Origin: an uncultured Hungatella sp.
GTDB lineage: Bacteria; Bacillota; Clostridia; Lachnospirales; Lachnospiraceae
Length of the DNA stretch: 10,751 bases
Assembly (NCBI GenBank): GCA_910588325.1
Contig: CAJUPP010000095.1
Span: 1 to 10,751, forward strand
Direction: 5' to 3'
Shown here piece after piece: positions 6,853 through 10,751 of this stretch (position 1 is its first letter; every line of letters begins with the position of its first letter). The notes beneath the pieces are model-generated. The model worked only from the letters and a program-made list of their open reading frames with translations, had not been told where the DNA came from and made no database searches. The position numbers and the translations under genes were made by a program.

Positions 6853-8850
6853 ATGATACAGTTTACCCAATCGGAAATCAGTCATTTGAGAGAAAAGGCT
6901 GAAAGAAAGCCGCAGTTTTTGACAAATTTGAGAGAAATGGTCCGTGAGATTATGGAGGAACCTATCCTGGTTCCCAGGACAGGGATTGCAAACTGGCTTT
7001 TATATTATTACTGTCCAAAGTGTTCGGTGATGCTGGAGTTTGACCGTCATGACGGATTTCATCATCGCTGCCCCTCCTGTGGCCGGATACTTACCGGGGA
7101 GCCGTATGACAGCAGCTGGTGGGCTACGGTAAATTCACGGAATTACCGGGGAGCTTATGAGGCAGGACTGCTTTGGCAGATTACCGGAGAGAGAGCCTAT
7201 GCCAGGAGAGCCATTGACATTATGACAGAGTATTCCAGGTACTATAAGGATTATGAGATTCACGGTGATATTCCCTACAACGGACCGGGAAAAGCAGGAG
7301 CACAGACACTGGATGAAGCCAATTTTTTAAGGTCCTTTGCCATGGCCTATGATCTGACAGAGGATGCCATGACAGAGCAGGAGAGAGCCGCTATCCGCGA
7401 CGGGCTTCTTCTGCCGGGAGCAGAGTTTCTGACAAAACACCGTCATATGCAGCTGCACAATCATGAGGTGATTATTGATTCCGCCATTGCTGTCATCGGC
7501 CTGATTTTTCAGAAGGATGAGTATGTGCAGATGGGAGTCTACGGACCTTATGGTCTTTTGTATCAGTTAGAGAACGGGATGCTGAAAAATCATATGTGGT
7601 TTGAAGGGGCATTCGGCTATCATTTCTATGCTTTGACCAGCTTTTTTGAGTATGAGAAGTTTGCCCTCCATACAAAGCACAGTCATATCAGACATCCCAA
7701 TTACCGGGCGATGATGGAGCTTTTGGCGTCTTATCTGGAACCGGGATTTCGGATTCCCATGCTGAATGACACCAACTACGGACATACAGGTTCCAGTTTA
7801 TTCCTCTATGAATTTGCTTATCGGGAAATGGGGGGAGAAAAGCTGTGCTATATTCTTAATGAGCTCTACAAAACCATGGAGAGGGACTCCGTGGAGGCCT
7901 TTATCTATGGGGTGGACGAACTGCCGGAGTGCAGTATAGAACTTACTAATTATCATGTAGAGCCTGGAGACAGCGGAAGTACAGTGCTGAGAGGCGATGA
8001 CGGGCGGTATCTGCTGTTTAAGCATGACACTTACGGCGGAGAACATGACCATTATGACCGTCTGAGCATCAGTTATCTGGCCTATGGAAAACGGATATCC
8101 GCAGACCTTGGAACTACAGGATACGGCGCGCTGCTTCATTATGATTTCTATAAAAACACAGGGGCCCACAATACGGTGAATATCGGCGGGGAAAATCAGG
8201 CTCCGGTAAACGGAAGATTAACCAGATATGAGCAGAAGGACGGAATCATTTATGCGGAGGCAGAGGCGGACTGGAGGGCTCCTTTTCAGATGCCGGACAG
8301 CTTTTGTATCGTTCAGTGGAAGGAAGAGTATTACCGTCCGGTAAAGATGGTGAGGAGGATCGCCTGGGCGAAGGATTTCTTTGCGGAGGTATTTACGGTG
8401 GAGGGCGCAGACCCGCAGCTGCCCATTGACTGGGTGATGCATTTTTCAGGGAGAAGATGTTCTTTCCCGGAAGGAAAGAGCATAGAGAGTTTCTCTGACA
8501 AAAAGCCCTATAAACATATTTCTTCTGTCACGGCCTGCGAGATGGGGGCAGGAGACCAGACCTTTGTGACTGTCTATGAGGAGGAAGGAATCACAACTCA
8601 TGTGTTTGGACTTTGCAAAGGACAGACGCTCTTTGGCGGCCAGGGGCCGGACAATCCGTCAGTCAGGGAGATTCCATATCAGATAGAGAGAAAAGTCGGG
8701 GGAAATGCGGTATTTGCCCATGTGATTTCCAGCAGTGACGGGAAGTGCAAAGTAAAAGAAGTAAAATTTGAAACCGGAATGAAAGACGGTAAGAGAATGA
8801 AAATTGAAGTGACAAAGACTGACGGAATCAGGGATAATCTGTTTCTGTGA
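6853..8850 (+). CDS. Heparinase II/III-like polysaccharide lyase with N-terminal zinc-knuckle motif, cytoplasmic
   Basis: This is predicted to cleave a uronic-acid-containing glycan by beta-elimination, leaving an unsaturated uronate end. It has 665 residues, with no signal peptide or lipobox, so it should act in the cytoplasm on imported oligosaccharide. The N-terminal half is the helical toroid domain. It carries a four-cysteine knuckle (Cys54, Cys57, Cys73, Cys76 in CPKC and CPSCG) and the lyase motif QLHNHE (His202, Glu205), followed by GYHFY with the likely catalytic tyrosine at Tyr256. The C-terminal half is the beta-rich heparinase II/III domain: HDTYGGEHDHYDRLS (391-405), ADLG (Asp418) and GAHNTV (His439), matching the metal-site pattern of heparinase II. 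The exact polysaccharide lyase family and substrate cannot be called. The ribosome binding site overlaps the regulator's stop codon. Confidence 0.88.
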   Translation: MIQFTQSEISHLREKAERKPQFLTNLREMVREIMEEPILVPRTGIANWLLYYYCPKCSVMLEFDRHDGFHHRCPSCGRILTGEPYDSSWWATVNSRNYRGAYEAGLLWQITGERAYARRAIDIMTEYSRYYKDYEIHGDIPYNGPGKAGAQTLDEANFLRSFAMAYDLTEDAMTEQERAAIRDGLLLPGAEFLTKHRHMQLHNHEVIIDSAIAVIGLIFQKDEYVQMGVYGPYGLLYQLENGMLKNHMWFEGAFGYHFYALTSFFEYEKFALHTKHSHIRHPNYRAMMELLASYLEPGFRIPMLNDTNYGHTGSSLFLYEFAYREMGGEKLCYILNELYKTMERDSVEAFIYGVDELPECSIELTNYHVEPGDSGSTVLRGDDGRYLLFKHDTYGGEHDHYDRLSISYLAYGKRISADLGTTGYGALLHYDFYKNTGAHNTVNIGGENQAPVNGRLTRYEQKDGIIYAEAEADWRAPFQMPDSFCIVQWKEEYYRPVKMVRRIAWAKDFFAEVFTVEGADPQLPIDWVMHFSGRRCSFPEGKSIESFSDKKPYKHISSVTACEMGAGDQTFVTVYEEEGITTHVFGLCKGQTLFGGQGPDNPSVREIPYQIERKVGGNAVFAHVISSSDGKCKVKEVKFETGMKDGKRMKIEVTKTDGIRDNLFL

Positions 8851-8895
8851 CAGGGCGGTTAGTTTTTAGACGGAGAGTGAAGAGGAGAATAAAAG

Positions 8896-10221
8896 ATGTG
8901 GGAACGAAAATTCTATGATGTGATCGTGGCAGGAGGAGGGCCGGCAGGAGTGGCGGCATCTGTAGCGGCAGCAAGGAACGGATGTAAAACCCTGCTGATT
9001 GAAAGAGAAAGCTGCCTGGGCGGAATGGCAACCCAGGCAATGGTTCCGGCATTTGGGCCCTTTACCAATGGGGAAGTGGATCTCATAGGAGGAATCGGAA
9101 GAGAAATCTTAGAAAAACTAAAGGAGAACGGATATCAAAGTCTTTTTTATGACAGAAGGCCTGACCGGATTGAGGAAATCGACTGGCATCCAATCGATCC
9201 GGAGGTGCTCAAACGCGTGCTGGATGAGATTGTATTGGAGAGTAACTGTGATATTCTGTTCCACACGGATGTGATTGATGTAGAGAAAAAGGACAGAACA
9301 GTAGAGGCGGTGTGTACTTGTTATAGAGGAAAAAAGGAATGGATTCACACGAAGTATCTCATCGACTGTACCGGAAACGCAGATTTGGCAGAAATGGCGG
9401 GAGTGGGGTTCGATTACGGTGACGAAGAGGGAAAGGTTCAGGCTGGTACTCTGTGCTTTCGGGTGGCAGGTATTGATGTGCCTGAATTTATGGAATATGT
9501 GAAGCAGGCAGGAGAAGACGGGAATCTCTCAAAGGCGTGTGAACGGGCCAGAGAGCATGGGGATTTCCCGGCGGGCGAGTTAAAAGTCGGAGGGATGGCG
9601 CTGCAGGCAGACGGAGTGGCAGGATTGAATTTCGGACACAGCTACGGACTGAAGCCTTTGGATGCCTGGAGTTTAAGCCGGGCGGAGGCAGAGGCGAGGA
9701 AAAAAGTGCCGGAACTGATGAGGTTTTTGAAGAGATATGTACCCGGAATGGAGAACTGTGTTTTAGTGTCAAGCGGGGATGGGATTGGAATCCGGGAATC
9801 CAGAAGGATTCACGGCAGATATACGCTGACCGGCGAGGATTATTTCAGAAGGGCAGATTTTGAGGATGCCGTTGCCTACTATTCCTATCCGGTGGATATC
9901 CATCCTTCGGTTCCGGAGGAAGCTGAAAAGCTGCAGGAGAATTATCAGAAGTGGAGATATAAAAACGGCGAGTGCTACGGTATTCCCTACAGATGCCTGC
10001 TTCCGGATAATATGGATAATATGGCGGCGGCAGGAAGGACAATCAGTGCGGACAGAATCATGATGGCATCAATAAGAATCATGCCTCCTTGCTTTGCTAC
10101 AGGCCAAGCTGCAGGGACGGCATGTGCCCTTGCGGCAAAGAGCAACATCCGTTTAGACCAGATTGATATAAAGGAGCTAAGGAATACATTGAAACAGGAT
10201 GGGCAGTTCATCCGGATGTAA
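8896..10221 (+). CDS. FAD-dependent oxidoreductase (FAD_oxidored-type)
   Basis: This is a soluble flavoprotein of 441 residues with no signal peptide. The N-terminal dinucleotide-binding fold is plain: VIVAGGGPAGVAA with Gly13, Gly15 and Gly18, then Glu36 (TLLIERE), which holds the FAD ribose. CLGGMATQ at 40-47 is a family feature. A second FAD-contact segment is DCTGNADLAEMAG (157-169). The C-terminal motif runs from AAAGRTISADR (377-387) to PPCFATGQAAGTACALA, where this family closes over the flavin. The start has AGAGGAG eight bases upstream. It follows the lyase gene by 45 bases and ends the operon. The substrate is unknown. Its position suggests oxidation or reduction of the imported sugar or of the lyase product, but that is inference. 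Members of this family are often annotated only as FAD-dependent oxidoreductase. No clear intrinsic terminator follows it. Confidence 0.92.
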   Translation: MWERKFYDVIVAGGGPAGVAASVAAARNGCKTLLIERESCLGGMATQAMVPAFGPFTNGEVDLIGGIGREILEKLKENGYQSLFYDRRPDRIEEIDWHPIDPEVLKRVLDEIVLESNCDILFHTDVIDVEKKDRTVEAVCTCYRGKKEWIHTKYLIDCTGNADLAEMAGVGFDYGDEEGKVQAGTLCFRVAGIDVPEFMEYVKQAGEDGNLSKACERAREHGDFPAGELKVGGMALQADGVAGLNFGHSYGLKPLDAWSLSRAEAEARKKVPELMRFLKRYVPGMENCVLVSSGDGIGIRESRRIHGRYTLTGEDYFRRADFEDAVAYYSYPVDIHPSVPEEAEKLQENYQKWRYKNGECYGIPYRCLLPDNMDNMAAAGRTISADRIMMASIRIMPPCFATGQAAGTACALAAKSNIRLDQIDIKELRNTLKQDGQFIRM

Positions 10222-10231
10222 GGAACAGCTC

Positions 10232-10507
10232 CTGACCGATTTCCCCATTCCGACATGGCGTCCAAGACAGGGCGCATAGTTTCTACAGGTTCAATAGCTC
10301 GTATTCGACACGAGGCGGCGCCTCCAGAATACAGTTCTTGTGACAATGCTATCCTTTTCCAAAGAGCGGAGGCTGTCAGTAAGAACTTTCTGGCTGATGC
10401 CGTCTAAATTTTTGCGGAGTTTATTGAATCTCCAGAGACGCGCAAGGAAAGCCCGGCAGGCACATTGGAACCTCTGTACCCTATAGGACGTAAATGGCCT
10501 GAATACG
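10232..10507 (-). pseudogene. Decayed HxlR-family transcription regulator (multiple frameshifts)
   Basis: Read on the minus strand, this stretch gives consecutive blocks of an HxlR-type winged-helix regulator, but in three different frames. About 10504-10475 gives a weak N-terminal block (IQAIYVL, stop, GTEVPMC). From 10440 to 10327 comes the clearest block, RFNKLRKNLDGISQ and then KVLTDSLRSLEKDSIVTRTV. A one-base loss near 10328 moves the frame to APPRVEYELLNL and a stop, and a further shift near 10285 gives ETMRPVLDAMSEWG. The order and spacing match the family pattern: recognition helix, wing, PPRVEYEL, then RPVLDAM-EWG. No single frame could give a working protein. The ends are approximate. 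It is convergent with the oxidoreductase gene and shares no bases with it. Confidence 0.85.
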
Positions 10508-10600
10508 GGACTTTTTGATTTGATGAAAATATGAACGTGTCGAGAACCTGTGTCGAAAATACCAGCAAAAAATTAGTGAACTTTCCCCCCTTTCAGCCTC

Positions 10601-10629
10601 TTGTATTTATAGAAAACCTATGATATAAT
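10601..10629 (+). promoter_or_regulatory. Promoter for trigger factor (extended -10)
   Basis: A perfect -10 box TATAAT (10624-10629) is preceded by TG one base upstream (extended -10). A weak -35 box TTGTAT (10601-10606) lies exactly 17 bases away. Transcription should start at about 10636, giving a leader of about 80 bases before the ATG at 10717. It is the best vegetative promoter visible in the window and separates tig from the sugar operon. Confidence 0.8.
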
Positions 10630-10640
10630 GCTAACTTGAA

Positions 10641-10691
10641 GTGTAGCGCCCTTAAATCCGAGAATCAGCAAATCAAACATGGCGTTCACAT
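10641..10691 (+). other. Possible hairpin in the tig 5' leader
   Basis: GTGTAGCGCC (10641-10650) can pair with GGCGTTCACAT (10681-10691), using G-U pairs and one bulged base, around a loop of about 30 bases. It sits near the predicted RNA 5' end and just ahead of the ribosome binding site. It may stabilise the transcript. The pairing is imperfect and could be chance. Confidence 0.3.
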
Positions 10692-10716
10692 ATAGATCAA
10701 GGAGGAGCCCATAAAG

Positions 10717-10751
10717 ATGAGTTTACAAGTAGAGAATTTAGAGAAGAACAT
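10717..10751 (+). CDS. tig: Trigger factor, 5' end only (cut by window edge)
   Basis: Only 11 full codons are present, reading MSLQVENLEKN. This matches the conserved N-terminus of trigger factor in Lachnospiraceae and related Clostridia, the ribosome-bound chaperone and prolyl isomerase that meets new proteins at the exit tunnel. AAGGAGGAG (10699-10707) provides a strong ribosome binding site, and a clear promoter lies about 90 bases upstream. The call rests on recognising a short N-terminus, so it is less certain than the full-length genes, although the pattern is distinctive. Confidence 0.75.
   Translation, partial: MSLQVENLEKN

Noticed and set aside
10222..10260. Possible intrinsic terminator after the oxidoreductase gene
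   Set aside because: Only a few-base complementarity near GGAACAGCTCC is seen, with no T-run.
9987..10346. Minus-strand open frame of 119 codons
   Set aside because: Its first part is the tail of the broken HxlR gene and the rest is antisense to the oxidoreductase; no single intact product is supported.
10305..10556. Short repeats TCGACACG / CGTGTCGA and GTGTCGA twice near 10537 and 10550
   Set aside because: Seven- and eight-base matches over a few hundred bases are expected by chance, and they flank no recognisable element.

Overview
The window looks like chromosomal DNA from a Gram-positive anaerobe of the Clostridia, most likely Lachnospiraceae. The pointers are strong AGGAGG-type ribosome binding sites, a lipoprotein-anchored sugar-binding protein, a YesM/YesN-type two-component pair inside a sugar-uptake operon, moderate base composition, and a trigger factor start (MSLQVENLEKN) typical of that family. 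The genus cannot be fixed from the sequence.

Region 1 (about 1-10221) is one tightly packed, same-strand carbohydrate-use operon of seven genes. In order they are: an ABC transporter solute-binding lipoprotein; two permease subunits of the MalF/UgpA and MalG/UgpE types; a membrane sensor histidine kinase of the YesM type; an AraC-type response regulator of the YesN type; a cytoplasmic heparinase II/III-like polysaccharide lyase with an N-terminal four-cysteine zinc-knuckle motif; and an FAD-dependent oxidoreductase. Gaps are 4-61 bases, and several ribosome binding sites overlap the preceding stop codon. The one long gap, after the binding protein, holds a 12-bp hairpin with a T-run. It should act as a partial terminator, so that the binding protein is made in excess over the permeases. 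No transporter ATPase gene is present, so a shared MsmK/UgpC-type ATPase encoded elsewhere is expected.

Working model (inference): an acidic oligosaccharide containing uronic acid is bound outside the cell and imported whole. It is cleaved in the cytoplasm by beta-elimination, and the FAD enzyme may oxidise the substrate or its product. The kinase/regulator pair senses the substrate, or a state linked to it, and switches the operon on. The substrate is not determined by the sequence; glycosaminoglycans, alginate-like and other uronate glycans are all possible.

Region 2 (10222-10716) is intergenic by ORF criteria but is not empty. Its minus strand carries a decayed HxlR-family regulator broken by at least three frameshifts. 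Beyond it lie a clear extended -10 promoter and a 5' leader with a possible hairpin, both serving the next gene. Region 3 (10717 to the end) is the first 11 codons of trigger factor (tig), a housekeeping gene that marks the right edge of the sugar-use locus.
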